Below, piece by piece: positions 19,901 to 27,583 of a stretch of 64,000 nucleotides of DNA. Location of the stretch: positions 1 to 64,000 of the forward strand of contig CALWFV010000010.1 of the NCBI GenBank assembly GCA_944377745.1. Reading direction: 5' to 3'. The DNA comes from an uncultured Mediterraneibacter sp. (GTDB lineage: Bacteria > Bacillota > Clostridia > Lachnospirales > Lachnospiraceae). How positions within the stretch are numbered: the stretch's first letter is position 1; each line of letters opens with the position of its first letter. Below the pieces are notes generated by a model, which saw only the letters and a program-made list of their open reading frames with translations, did not search any database and was not told where the DNA came from. The position numbers were made by a program, and so were the translations under genes.

Positions 19901-20629
19901 ACTGGCTGGAGAGTATCCGGCAGTCAGACTTATTATTATCAGTCGGACGGACATCTGGCTATCGGAACTACATCAATAGATGGCAACGAATATTATTTCC
20001 AGTCAAATGGAGCAATGCTGGTAAATGCTTTTATGAATCACCGGTATTACGGCTCAAATGGAGCAAGGGTGGCTGAAAGCAGTTACGGAAGTATTTTCTA
20101 TAAAATAGAAGGAAGTTCAACAACTACTGTAGATCAGATGGTACGCTTTTATGAAGAGTATTCGCCGATTGATTACCCGTCTGAAGAACTGAAGAAAGGC
20201 GGAGCGGCGACGATACGTGATCTGGCTCAGATTTTCTATGAAGAGGCCTCGGCAGAAGGAATTAAGGCAGAAGTGGTATGGGCACAGACAATGCTGGAAA
20301 CAGGATATCTGAAATATGGAGGACAAGTGAAGATTTCACAGTTCAATTTTGCGGGATTAGGTGCGACTGACGGCGGCGCGGCTGGCGCAAGCTTCGATGA
20401 TGTCAGAACTGGCGTAAGAGCTCAGGTTCAGCATATGAAAGCATATGCGACTACGTCTGCTTTGAAGAATTCCTGTGTTGATCCACGTTTTCATCTTGTT
20501 ACCCGTGGCAGTGCACAATATGTGGAAATTCTCGGTCAGCAGGAAAACCCGAATGGATACGGCTGGGCAACCGGAGCTAATTATGGATTGAACATTAAAG
20601 GTATGATTGATAAAATTAAGAGATGTTGA
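16976..20629 (+). CDS. N-acetylmuramoyl-L-alanine amidase with wall-binding repeats and glucosaminidase domain
   Basis: 1217-residue secreted peptidoglycan hydrolase with two predicted catalytic domains. Order: signal peptide (1-29, cleavage near ALA); a Ser/Glu/Gln/Asp-rich linker to about 155; a beta domain (155-265); a second linker; Amidase_3 at about 373-585 with the zinc motif DPGHDSKHTG, the metal Glu in GLKEE, the His in VSIHLNSS and the catalytic Glu in IVEHAF; about 20 aromatic wall-binding repeats of the choline-binding type (588-1025, consensus GWRQDGDKTYYYD and YWYYFNGNG); and a C-terminal glucosaminidase-like domain with acidic ETGYL. It would cut the stem peptide and the glycan strand. 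It directly precedes the TarIJ locus. Confidence 0.93.
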   Translation: MKQKLLRLTAVLMFSCMVASSIPTGMALAEENVQADSSAEAVQEQGETGTESSVDAAQGSEQDSADSSDETTNQTADSGSQDEPQIDSQPEGGVESSSGSTSAESESSASGTAEENSAPAEETAESREAKEVQPQDDADGESKAEAEDQSQEDSVIEKNANEINYVFVESPYLETPGTERIAVSYGDGSETVSDATLTVRDDEGQETVWELSVSAGQVYLFTYDFSDESSTGTYEVVSLNVTDEEGEKNILLSDSGMEANFGVNEEYSGIEELTPLDADAAEEAAVEESAEVEATVAEIDPNNVEESVEQITDALQEAEAQTDTSDLSASIGENSSVSGRTASKSVSGNAASLMSVLGAKLQTAVAANARSGNGNVVVALDPGHDSKHTGASSNGLKEEVLTLKIAQYCKAELETYSGVTVYMTRTTAACPYPNNSSSGGDIGDRVIAAANAGADIFVSIHLNSSPSSSANGAEVIIPNSNWKPQVAQEGRELAQAILKELQAVGLNLRPNEIYSKDTTIGETYEDGSTSDYFAVQIYAKEAGIPGIIVEHAFLTNSGDRAHLDSEADLKELGVADATGIAKYLGLSKGEWRTEGGKKYYYVNGNKVTGAYRIGTSWYYFDPNNGGAMYTGWRQDGSRTYYYDENGVLALGAKKIGSYWYYFNGNGAMHTGWRQDGDKTYYYDAEGHLVQRDTVIDGITYYFASNGVMTGKQQMGSTKIDNYWYYFNADGSKYIGWRQDGNKTYYYDAEGRLAQGVNKIDGYWYYFNSNGTMYTGWRQDGDKTYYYNAEGHLAQGKTDIDGKKYYFNGNGTLMAPGTVKVGLYWYFIQNDGSLFVGWRHTDGNTYYYDSEGRLAQQPTVIDGTTYYFNGNGTMVVQGPEKIGSYWYYINGDGSRYVGWRTDYKGTYYYDSEGRLAQGVKKIENYWYYFNGNGTMYTGWRQDGDKTYYYDSQGRLAQGNTKIGNYWYHFNGNGSMYTGWRVSGSQTYYYQSDGHLAIGTTSIDGNEYYFQSNGAMLVNAFMNHRYYGSNGARVAESSYGSIFYKIEGSSTTTVDQMVRFYEEYSPIDYPSEELKKGGAATIRDLAQIFYEEASAEGIKAEVVWAQTMLETGYLKYGGQVKISQFNFAGLGATDGGAAGASFDDVRTGVRAQVQHMKAYATTSALKNSCVDPRFHLVTRGSAQYVEILGQQENPNGYGWATGANYGLNIKGMIDKIKRC
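18741..20050 (+). repeat. Tandem wall-binding repeat array inside the amidase gene
   Basis: About 20 repeats of 20-22 codons encoding paired Trp/Tyr-rich motifs (GWRQDG..TYYYD, YWYYFNGNGTMYTG). Several copies are nearly identical at DNA level, for example ACCGGCTGGCGACAGGATGG near 18865 and 18980, so repeat number may change by recombination. The type binds choline in pneumococcal proteins and carbohydrates in clostridial ones; the ligand here is unknown. Confidence 0.85.
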
Positions 20630-20633
20630 TGAG

Positions 20634-20669
20634 AGAGGGCAGGAGACTATGTTTCCTGCTCTTTCTTTA
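20634..20669 (+). terminator. Terminator after the amidase gene
   Basis: AGAGGGCAGGA pairs with TCCTGCTCTTT (one G-T pair) across a short loop, followed by a T-rich end. It starts a few bases after the amidase stop. Confidence 0.7.
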
Positions 20670-20691
20670 TATGAAATAATCCTTTATTAAT

Positions 20692-20720
20692 TTGACAGTT
20701 GATTGAGAGCGTTTTATATT
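20692..20720 (+). promoter_or_regulatory. Promoter P1 of the wall-polymer locus
   Basis: TTGACA (20692-20697), 17 bp, TATATT (20715-20720). The -35 is a perfect consensus and the spacing is ideal. It is the upstream of two tandem promoters before tarI. Confidence 0.7.
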
Positions 20721-20774
20721 TATGTGGCGACAGATTATGATGAACATAGGTGTTAAATGCTTCACAACGATTGA

Positions 20775-20803
20775 TTGACAAAAGAATATGTAGTTGATAC
20801 AAT
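20775..20803 (+). promoter_or_regulatory. Promoter P2 of the wall-polymer locus
   Basis: TTGACA (20775-20780), 17 bp, TACAAT (20798-20803), near-perfect sigma-A consensus, giving a leader of about 50 bases to the tarI start. Confidence 0.75.
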
Positions 20804-20861
20804 GTTATGAGTGCATTTTGGTTTTATTTGGACAATAATATATTGGAGGAGCATTTCAGAT

Positions 20862-21578
20862 ATGGAAAAGTTAGTTTATGCTGTAATACTGGCAGGCGGA
20901 CATGGAACCAGAATGGGAAATTTGGATAAGCCAAAGCAGTTTATTGAAATAGGGGGCAGACCTGTCATTATCCATACAATCGAGAAATTTGCTGTAAATC
21001 CTAAATTTGCAGAAATTATTGTCCTTGTCCCAAAGCAATGGCTTGCATATACAAAGGATATTATTCGTCGGAATATTTCATGTTCTGTCAGTATAGTTGT
21101 GATTCCAGGCGGAGACACAAGAAATGAAACGATTATGAATTCAATCAAATATATCGAAGACAAGGGAAAATTGACTGATGAAACAGTTGTTGTTACACAT
21201 GATTCGGTGAGACCTTTTGTGACATATCGCATTATTGAAGAAAATATCAGGTATGCTATGGAGTGTGGGGCATGTGATACAGTTGTTCCTGCATCAGATA
21301 CGATTGTTGAGAGTTGTGACGGAAAGTATATAAGTCATATACCAGACAGGAAAATAATGTATCAGGGGCAGACCCCTCAGTCATTCCGGGCAAAAAAATT
21401 GAGGGATGTTTATGCTAGTCTAACAGATGAAGAAAAAGAAGTGTTGACAGACGCATGTAAGATATATGTGTTAAAGAATGAACCTGTACATTTGGTGGAC
21501 GGAGAGGTTTCCAATATAAAGATCACATATCCTCATGATATCAGGGTTGCCGAAGCGATTTTGGGAGGAACAAAATAA
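20862..21578 (+). CDS. tarI: Ribitol-5-phosphate cytidylyltransferase (TarI-type, IspD family)
   Basis: Makes CDP-ribitol from CTP and ribitol 5-phosphate for wall teichoic acid. The 238-residue product has the IspD-fold signature AVILAGGHGTRMG, VIPGGDTRNET, HDSVRPFV and the QTPQSF segment. Sequence alone does not separate TarI from IspD (isoprenoid pathway); the TarJ-like gene overlapping its stop by one base (TAATG) decides for TarI. ATG 20862 is preferred over a longer frame at 20811, as TTGGAGGA lies about 12 bases before it. Confidence 0.85.
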   Translation: MEKLVYAVILAGGHGTRMGNLDKPKQFIEIGGRPVIIHTIEKFAVNPKFAEIIVLVPKQWLAYTKDIIRRNISCSVSIVVIPGGDTRNETIMNSIKYIEDKGKLTDETVVVTHDSVRPFVTYRIIEENIRYAMECGACDTVVPASDTIVESCDGKYISHIPDRKIMYQGQTPQSFRAKKLRDVYASLTDEEKEVLTDACKIYVLKNEPVHLVDGEVSNIKITYPHDIRVAEAILGGTK

Positions 21579-22603
21579 TGCTTAATACTGTCTATCAGTT
21601 GAAGCGTCCGCGCCAATTTGAAGCGGTATTTAAAAATGTTGAATTAGATGACAAGCATGTTCTTATACGGCCGACTTATTTATCGATATGCAATGCTGAT
21701 CAGCGGTATTATCAGGGTACAAGAAATAAGGAGATACTGAAGGAAAAGCTGCCGATGGCACTGGTCCATGAGGGAATAGGACGTGTTATCTGCGATCCAA
21801 CAGAAACCTTCAAGGCTGGAACTGATGTTATCATTATCCCCAATATACCAGTAGAAACGGATGAAATTATTGCGGAGAACTATCTATATTCAAGCAGGTT
21901 CTGTTCAAGTAATGAAGACGGATTTTTACAAGAATTTATTCAGACACGACCCGACAGGCTGCTTCGATTGCCGGAGGGGATTAATCCATCAGTTGCCGCA
22001 TTTACAGAGCTTGTCAGTGTATCCTATCATGCTGTTGAAAGATTCAATAAGCTTGCACATGCACGAAGAGATATTATTGGAGTATGGGGAGACGGTAACC
22101 TTTCGTTTGTTACGGCACTTCTGTTAAAAAAGAGATTTTCTGACAGTCAGATTTATGTCTTTGGAAAACACCGGCAGAAGATTGCAGAGTTTACTTTCGC
22201 AGACAAAACATTTGAGATCACGGAGATTCCGGAGAAAACTGAAGTGGATCACGCATTTGAATGTGTGGGAGGAAATGGAGCGCCCAGAGCGATCAGCCAG
22301 ATTATTGATCATATTCGCCCCGAGGGTACGATCAGCATTCTCGGTGTCACGGAAGATCCGGCTCCGATCAATACCCGTATGATTCTGGAAAAAGGTCTTG
22401 TTATACAGGGGAGCAGCCGAAGCGGCAGAAAGGATTATGAAGATTTGCTTTCAATGTATAAGAGATATCCTGAAATTATTGATTATCTTGAAAATATTGT
22501 TGGAGAACAGGTGAAGGTTCGTACAATCGATGACATTGTAAGAGCATTTGAGAAAGATATTTATAAACCATCAGGTAAAACAATAATCATATGGGATAAA
22601 TAG
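21578..22603 (+). CDS. tarJ: Ribulose-5-phosphate reductase (TarJ-type alcohol dehydrogenase)
   Basis: NADPH-dependent medium-chain dehydrogenase that reduces ribulose 5-phosphate to ribitol 5-phosphate, the step before TarI. 341 residues. The catalytic zinc ligands fit the Cys in LSICNADQRYY and the His-Glu pair in LVHEGIG. The cofactor region is GVWGDGNLSF, and a late IQGSSRSGRKDYE stretch is typical of TarJ. It overlaps tarI by one base and is followed after 13 bases by the exporter permease. Confidence 0.88.
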   Translation: MLNTVYQLKRPRQFEAVFKNVELDDKHVLIRPTYLSICNADQRYYQGTRNKEILKEKLPMALVHEGIGRVICDPTETFKAGTDVIIIPNIPVETDEIIAENYLYSSRFCSSNEDGFLQEFIQTRPDRLLRLPEGINPSVAAFTELVSVSYHAVERFNKLAHARRDIIGVWGDGNLSFVTALLLKKRFSDSQIYVFGKHRQKIAEFTFADKTFEITEIPEKTEVDHAFECVGGNGAPRAISQIIDHIRPEGTISILGVTEDPAPINTRMILEKGLVIQGSSRSGRKDYEDLLSMYKRYPEIIDYLENIVGEQVKVRTIDDIVRAFEKDIYKPSGKTIIIWDK

Positions 22604-22616
22604 AAGAGGTAAGACA

Positions 22617-23420
22617 ATGTTTAAAGGCGTAAGATACGTAGTGCGTGAAAATGCAAATAATCTATATAGAATTTATTCTATCGCCAAATATGAACTTCTG
22701 GCAGACATGAGAGATAGTAAACTGGGAATGTTCTGGAATTTTGCGAATCCTGCTATACAGGTAATAACGTATTGGTTTGTATTCGGCTTTGTATTTAACA
22801 GAAGTCAGGTTGATGGAATAGATTTCCTTTCATGGATGCTGGGAGGAATGGTTATCTGGTTTTTTATCAGTCCATGTATTACAAATGGATGTAACGCAAT
22901 ATATCAGAAAATCAACATAATTACTAAAATGAAATTTCCGGTAAGTATTCTTCCGGCAACCGTTGTTCTGAAAGAAGCTTTTAATCACTTATGTCTGATG
23001 ATTATTGTGGTTGTTCTTTTTGCGGTCAATGGGCATTTTCCATCATTGCATTGGCTTGGCCTGATATATTATTTCGTTTGCAGCATACTTTTCAGTATTT
23101 CCTTATCATTGATGACATCAGTTTTAAATATGCTGGCACGTGATACAAGAAAACTGATTCTTGCATGTATGCGTCTGTTAATGTACCTGACTCCAATCCT
23201 GTGGGACATTAAAAGTCTTCCACATGTATTTCAGGTCATTATGAAGCTCAATCCAATTTATTATCTTGTATGTGGATATAGAGACTGCTTTTTCTATCAC
23301 GAGGGGATTCTGTTTTATTGGAAGCAGATGCTTGTTTTCTGGACATGGACAATCCTGCTTTTCTGGATTGGAAGTACAATTATGTACAAATTCAGAACAA
23401 AATTCATGGATTTAATATAG
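22617..23420 (+). CDS. tagG: TagG-type ABC exporter permease
   Basis: Membrane subunit of an ABC exporter moving undecaprenyl-linked wall polymer across the membrane. 267 residues with six hydrophobic segments between about 40 and 255, and an ABC2-type permease pattern: an amphipathic N-terminal helix with RDSKLGMFWNFANP, and the LNPIYYLVCGYRDCFFY loop near residue 215 typical of TagG/KpsM-like permeases. The ATPase gene follows after nine bases. Confidence 0.92.
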   Translation: MFKGVRYVVRENANNLYRIYSIAKYELLADMRDSKLGMFWNFANPAIQVITYWFVFGFVFNRSQVDGIDFLSWMLGGMVIWFFISPCITNGCNAIYQKINIITKMKFPVSILPATVVLKEAFNHLCLMIIVVVLFAVNGHFPSLHWLGLIYYFVCSILFSISLSLMTSVLNMLARDTRKLILACMRLLMYLTPILWDIKSLPHVFQVIMKLNPIYYLVCGYRDCFFYHEGILFYWKQMLVFWTWTILLFWIGSTIMYKFRTKFMDLI

Positions 23421-23429
23421 GTGTTGTAG

Positions 23430-24257
23430 ATGATGGAAGATTATGCGATTGAATTTAGAAACGTTTCAAAAATATATAAGTTAAATGGCAAGGAAAAGAA
23501 AAAAACTGAGCACAAGATGTTCTATGCCCTAAAAGATGTCTGCTTTTGTATTCCTGTAGGGGAGGTTGTCGGTATTCTGGGAACAAATGGCTCTGGAAAG
23601 TCTACAATGGCAACTATATTGGCAGGAATCTCGGAAATTGATGAGGGAGAGATGATTGTTAACGGTGAGCAGGCGCTGATAGCAATCAATACAGGACTGA
23701 ATAACCAGCTGACTGGATTAGAAAATATAGAATTAAAAGGTGCTCTTTTAGGATTGAAGCCTCAAAGAGTTAATGAGATTATAGAAGGCGTTGCAGATTT
23801 TGCTGAACTTGGAGAGTTCTTGTATCAGCCTGTAAAAAAATATTCCAGTGGAATGAAGTCAAGGCTTGGGTTTTCCATTAATCTTTGCCTGGATCCGGAT
23901 ATCCTTATCATTGATGAGGCATTGTCGGTTGGGGATAAGGGCTTTGCCAACAAGTGCCTTAAACGAATGAAGGAGTTAAAAAAACATGGGAAGACGATAG
24001 TGTTTGTATCGCATTCGCTCCCTCAGGTTCGTGAATTTTGCGATACTGCACTTTGGATTGAAGCAGGCATGCTAAAAGAGTACGGTGAAGTAAACGCTGT
24101 ATGTGATCACTATTCTGATTATGTAGACCGACTCAATAAAATGAGCGCAGAAGAAAAGAAAAGAGAGAATGAAGAAAAATTTCAGAAACGGCTTGTTACA
24201 GATGCAAAGGAAGGATTTTGGGATAAAGCTTTAACGTTTTTTCAGAAACATATGTGA
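23430..24257 (+). CDS. tagH: TagH-type ABC exporter ATPase
   Basis: ATPase partner of the preceding permease. 275 residues with Walker A LGTNGSGKST near residue 50, signature YSSGMKSRLGFS, Walker B ILIIDEALSVGD and the switch His in FVSHSL. Such polysaccharide/teichoic-acid ATPases share the INTGLNNQLTG stretch seen here. The C-terminal extension after residue 225 is short and charged, without the long extracytoplasmic tail of Bacillus TagH, and shows no obvious carbohydrate-binding domain. Confidence 0.92.
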   Translation: MMEDYAIEFRNVSKIYKLNGKEKKKTEHKMFYALKDVCFCIPVGEVVGILGTNGSGKSTMATILAGISEIDEGEMIVNGEQALIAINTGLNNQLTGLENIELKGALLGLKPQRVNEIIEGVADFAELGEFLYQPVKKYSSGMKSRLGFSINLCLDPDILIIDEALSVGDKGFANKCLKRMKELKKHGKTIVFVSHSLPQVREFCDTALWIEAGMLKEYGEVNAVCDHYSDYVDRLNKMSAEEKKRENEEKFQKRLVTDAKEGFWDKALTFFQKHM

Positions 24258-24294
24258 AATGCAGAAAGACAAAAGTTAGTTTGGAGTTGTGGCA

Positions 24295-25245
24295 ATGGGA
24301 AAAATCAGTGTTATCATACCTACGCATGACCGGGCTGATATATTGCCCCGTGCGATAAAAAGCGTTCAAAAGCAGACGCGTCCCGTGGATGAGATAATTG
24401 TTGTTTCAGATGGGTCTACAGATAATACAGAAGAAGTTGTAGAAGAACTTGCAAAAAATGATGAGAGAATACGTTTGATTGCCTATTATCCTGGACATAA
24501 TGGGAATTATGCCAGAAATCGAGGGATTGAAGCCGCAACCGGGGAATTTATTGCGTTTCTGGATGATGATGATGAGTGGCTTCCAAGAAAGACAGAGCTG
24601 CAGATGGATCTTTTTGAAAAAGATCCGGAGGTGGGGCTTGTCTACTCAAGTCAGAACTGCATCTATCTTGACAGTGGTATTACTTACCAGACACAGCCCA
24701 TGTGGAGGGGAGATCTGTCAAAAAGAATTTTTATTCGCGGTGAGATGGGAACCCCGTCTCAGGTGATGGTGCGCAGGAGTGTATTAGAACAGGCTGGTCC
24801 ATTTGACCTTGAACTTACGGCACTGCAGGACTATGACCTGTGGATCAGATGCTGCCTGGTTACGAGAGTTGATTTTGTGCCAGAGCCATGTATCAATTAT
24901 TACAATTCTGCAAAAACAAATCAGGTTTCGGCAAATACGGAAAACTATATTCGATCCCGGCTTTATATCAGGGAAAAGTATCGTAATGAGATAGCAAAAT
25001 TTGGAAAAGATTTTGAAGATAAAGTTGACATTATTGTTCAAAATCGCATTGCTGAAAGATGTCTTAGAAATGGAGAGAAGGGGAAAGCGCGGCGGCATGC
25101 TGTTGAGGCATGGAAAATAAAGCCTACAAAAGTATCAATTTTGCTTATTGCCGCATCTCTATTCCCATATTCTGTTATCGTTAAGGTTCGAAGTGGTATA
25201 AAAAGTCGAAATCTATATTGGCGTATTAAAAATATGTGGTCATAA
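24295..25245 (+). CDS. GT2 family glycosyltransferase A
   Basis: 316-residue cytoplasmic GT-A enzyme. Nucleotide-sugar motifs: ISVIIPTHDRADILPRAI at the start, VSDGSTDNTEE, a DDDD acidic cluster near residue 86 (metal-binding DXD), and the acceptor-side LQDYDLWIR (ED-like motif). Donor and acceptor are unknown. ATG 24295 is preferred over GTG 24289 because GGAG lies at proper spacing. It sits between the exporter and the polyol-phosphate transferase, so it probably adds a sugar to the polymer or its linkage unit. Confidence 0.88.
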   Translation: MGKISVIIPTHDRADILPRAIKSVQKQTRPVDEIIVVSDGSTDNTEEVVEELAKNDERIRLIAYYPGHNGNYARNRGIEAATGEFIAFLDDDDEWLPRKTELQMDLFEKDPEVGLVYSSQNCIYLDSGITYQTQPMWRGDLSKRIFIRGEMGTPSQVMVRRSVLEQAGPFDLELTALQDYDLWIRCCLVTRVDFVPEPCINYYNSAKTNQVSANTENYIRSRLYIREKYRNEIAKFGKDFEDKVDIIVQNRIAERCLRNGEKGKARRHAVEAWKIKPTKVSILLIAASLFPYSVIVKVRSGIKSRNLYWRIKNMWS

Positions 25246-25247
25246 TT

Positions 25248-26408
25248 ATGAAAAAATATTTGATTGGAGTATTCGCGGCTGTGCTAAACTGTCTGTACGG
25301 TCTGATGAAGTTACTCCCTGTACAGAAAAAAATAACGTATATATCGAGACAGAGTAATGAACTTTCTGTTGATTTCAGACTGATAATCAATGAGATGAAA
25401 AGAAGACATCCGGAATATGAGAATGTGGCCCTGATTAAAATGATCGGAAAAAGTGTTCCGGATAAAATAGGATATGGCTTTCATATGCTGCGACAGATGT
25501 ATCATGCCGCGACATCTGAAATGGTTGTCCTTGATACGTACTGTATTATTATTTCACTGTTAAAGCAGAGGAAAAGCTTGAAAGTTATACAGATGTGGCA
25601 TGCGTTGGGTGCGATGAAAAAATTTGGATACAGTATCCTGGATAAAGGGGAAGGGACACAACGTTCTTTGGCTGAGACCATGAAGATGCATAAGAATTAT
25701 ACTTACGTATTTTCAAGCAGTGTTTTCTGCAGTCGTTTTTTTGCTGAAGCATTTCATGTATCTATGGATCATATGGTTGTTATGCCTCTTCCAAGATTAG
25801 ATCTTCTATTGGATGATGATTATTCCGGGAAAATCGAGATGGAGATAACGAAACAGTATCCTCAGCTTTTGGAAAAAAGGAAAAAGACTATTGTCTATGC
25901 ACCTACCTTCAGAAAAGATGGCGGTGACTTTGAGGAAGAAGAATTGAGAATAGCGGCGGAGATGCTTGCGGATTCTGTGGATTACGACCGCTATAATCTT
26001 GTGATGAAGTTTCATCCCCTCAGTAAGATTGAGATAAGTAATAAATCGGTGATCCAGGATGCAAAGTTCTCGACGATAGATTTCTGCCGTGTGGCTGACT
26101 TCGTGATCCTGGATTATTCTGCGGTTGTTTTTGAAGCAGTGATGCTTGGTAAACCGCTATATTTTTATACTTTTGATTATGACGCATATATGGAGAACAG
26201 AGACGTTTATATTGATTTCAGGAAGTATGTGCCGGGTATGATAGCGGAAACTCCTGGAGAGCTGATGTCAGCGATTGACAGCGGAACGACGCATACTGAA
26301 AAACTGGAGGCATTCAGGACTCTTATGATCAGCAAGCCGAGAGGGACAAGCTATACAGACGATGTCATAGATTTCTTTGAAAAAATTTTAGTGGATAATC
26401 ATAAATAA
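25248..26408 (+). CDS. CDP-polyol phosphotransferase (TagB/TagF family)
   Basis: Transfers glycerol- or ribitol-phosphate from the CDP-activated form onto a lipid-linked chain. The 386-residue product has the family motifs: an N-terminal membrane-binding stretch, MWHALGAMKKFGYS with the catalytic His, VYAPTFRKDGG, KFHPLS, and the nucleotide-binding DYSAVVFEA. With tarI/tarJ upstream, ribitol phosphate is the likelier donor, but primase (TagB), polymerase (TagF) and ribitol versions (TarL) look alike. It is the only such enzyme in the window. ATG 25248 is chosen; GTG 25236 within the previous gene is the alternative. No good ribosome site is visible. Confidence 0.88.
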   Translation: MKKYLIGVFAAVLNCLYGLMKLLPVQKKITYISRQSNELSVDFRLIINEMKRRHPEYENVALIKMIGKSVPDKIGYGFHMLRQMYHAATSEMVVLDTYCIIISLLKQRKSLKVIQMWHALGAMKKFGYSILDKGEGTQRSLAETMKMHKNYTYVFSSSVFCSRFFAEAFHVSMDHMVVMPLPRLDLLLDDDYSGKIEMEITKQYPQLLEKRKKTIVYAPTFRKDGGDFEEEELRIAAEMLADSVDYDRYNLVMKFHPLSKIEISNKSVIQDAKFSTIDFCRVADFVILDYSAVVFEAVMLGKPLYFYTFDYDAYMENRDVYIDFRKYVPGMIAETPGELMSAIDSGTTHTEKLEAFRTLMISKPRGTSYTDDVIDFFEKILVDNHK

Positions 26409-26427
26409 GAGAGAGGCAGTGGATAAA

Positions 26428-27459
26428 ATGGTAAAGGTCTCAGTCATTGTACCTGTTTATAATGTGGAATTATATCTGGCTGAATGCATGGAAAGTATTA
26501 TCGGGCAGACGTTAAAAGAACTGGAGATTATCTGCGTTAATGATGGCTCTACAGATTCTTCTCCTGAAATCTTAAAAAAATATGCGGAGAAAGACGAGAG
26601 GATCATTCTTATTGACAAAAAAAATGAAGGATATGGCTGTGCGATGAATGATGGACTTGACAGGGCTTCAGGAGAATACATCGGTATCGTGGAACCGGAT
26701 GATTTTATAGATCTTCACATGTATGAAGATCTTTATACCATTGCGAAAGAAAAAGATCTCGACATTATAAAAGCGGATTTTTATCGTTTTGTATGTAATA
26801 AAAAAGGAGAAGTGTTAAAAAGTTATGACGCTCTTTCAAAAGATGGAACAGGTTATAATGAAGTAATCAATCCAAAAGAAAACGACAGAATATTTCGTTA
26901 CGTATTGAATACCTGGAGCGGGATTTATAGAAAAGAATTCATTGAAAAATATCATATCAGGCATAATACAACACCCGGGGCTTCTTTTCAGGACAATGGT
27001 TTCTGGTTTCAGACCTTCTGCCTGGCAGAGAGGGTCTGTTTTGTAAACAGGCCTTATTATATGAATCGAAGAGATAATCCAAATTCTTCTGTGAAGAGCA
27101 GAGAGAAAGTTTTTTGCATGAATGAAGAGTATAAATTTATCTATCAGTTTTTGAACAGCCATCCGGAGCTGAAGCCATGCTTTATAAAAGTATACTCTAT
27201 GCAGCGCTTTCGCAATTATTTTACCACATATAACAGAATCGACAGAAAATTCAGAAGTGAGTATTTGAGGACGATGTCAGATGAATTGAAGGAGGCGAAG
27301 AAAAAAGGGGAACTGGACAAAACATATTTTACTCCGCTGGAATGGAAAAAAATGATGCGGATCATGGATAATCCGAAATCGGCGCGCAAATGGATGGCGG
27401 TCAGTATGTTTGCCCGGAAAATGAAGCAGATGCTGAAGCGGGCAGCCAGGGAGAGATAA
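26428..27459 (+). CDS. GT2 family glycosyltransferase B (paralogue of D)
   Basis: 343 residues, GT-A fold: VSVIVPVYNVE, VNDGSTDSSPE, IVEPDDF (a PDD version of the DXD). It closely resembles the gene at 30040 all along its length, sharing IDKKNEGYG, NTWSGIYR, YHIRHNTTPGASFQDNGF and YYMNRRDNPNSSV, so one is a duplication of the other. The C-terminal basic tail has RKWMAVSMFARKMKQ. Donor unknown. ATG 26428 is favoured over GTG 26419 because AGAGAGG lies too close to the GTG. Confidence 0.88.
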   Translation: MVKVSVIVPVYNVELYLAECMESIIGQTLKELEIICVNDGSTDSSPEILKKYAEKDERIILIDKKNEGYGCAMNDGLDRASGEYIGIVEPDDFIDLHMYEDLYTIAKEKDLDIIKADFYRFVCNKKGEVLKSYDALSKDGTGYNEVINPKENDRIFRYVLNTWSGIYRKEFIEKYHIRHNTTPGASFQDNGFWFQTFCLAERVCFVNRPYYMNRRDNPNSSVKSREKVFCMNEEYKFIYQFLNSHPELKPCFIKVYSMQRFRNYFTTYNRIDRKFRSEYLRTMSDELKEAKKKGELDKTYFTPLEWKKMMRIMDNPKSARKWMAVSMFARKMKQMLKRAARER

Positions 27460-27505
27460 GACTTCTTTTGAAAAGGTAATCATGTTTATCATGGAGAGGG
27501 CCAGG

Positions 27506-27534
27506 TTGTAAATATCATGCGGATATGGTAAGAT
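27506..27534 (+). promoter_or_regulatory. Putative promoter upstream of ugd
   Basis: TTGTAA (27506-27511), 17 bp, TAAGAT (27529-27534), within the 124-base gap before ugd. It may add transcription to the downstream half of the locus. Confidence 0.45.
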
Positions 27535-27583
27535 TGTGATGTTGATTTTCAAAAATGTAGAGGGATCAAAGAGGTGAATTTTT

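Noticed and set aside
20862-21578. IspD of the MEP isoprenoid pathway
   Set aside because: The fold is the same, but the TarJ-like gene overlapping its stop and the TagGH genes favour ribitol-5-phosphate as substrate.
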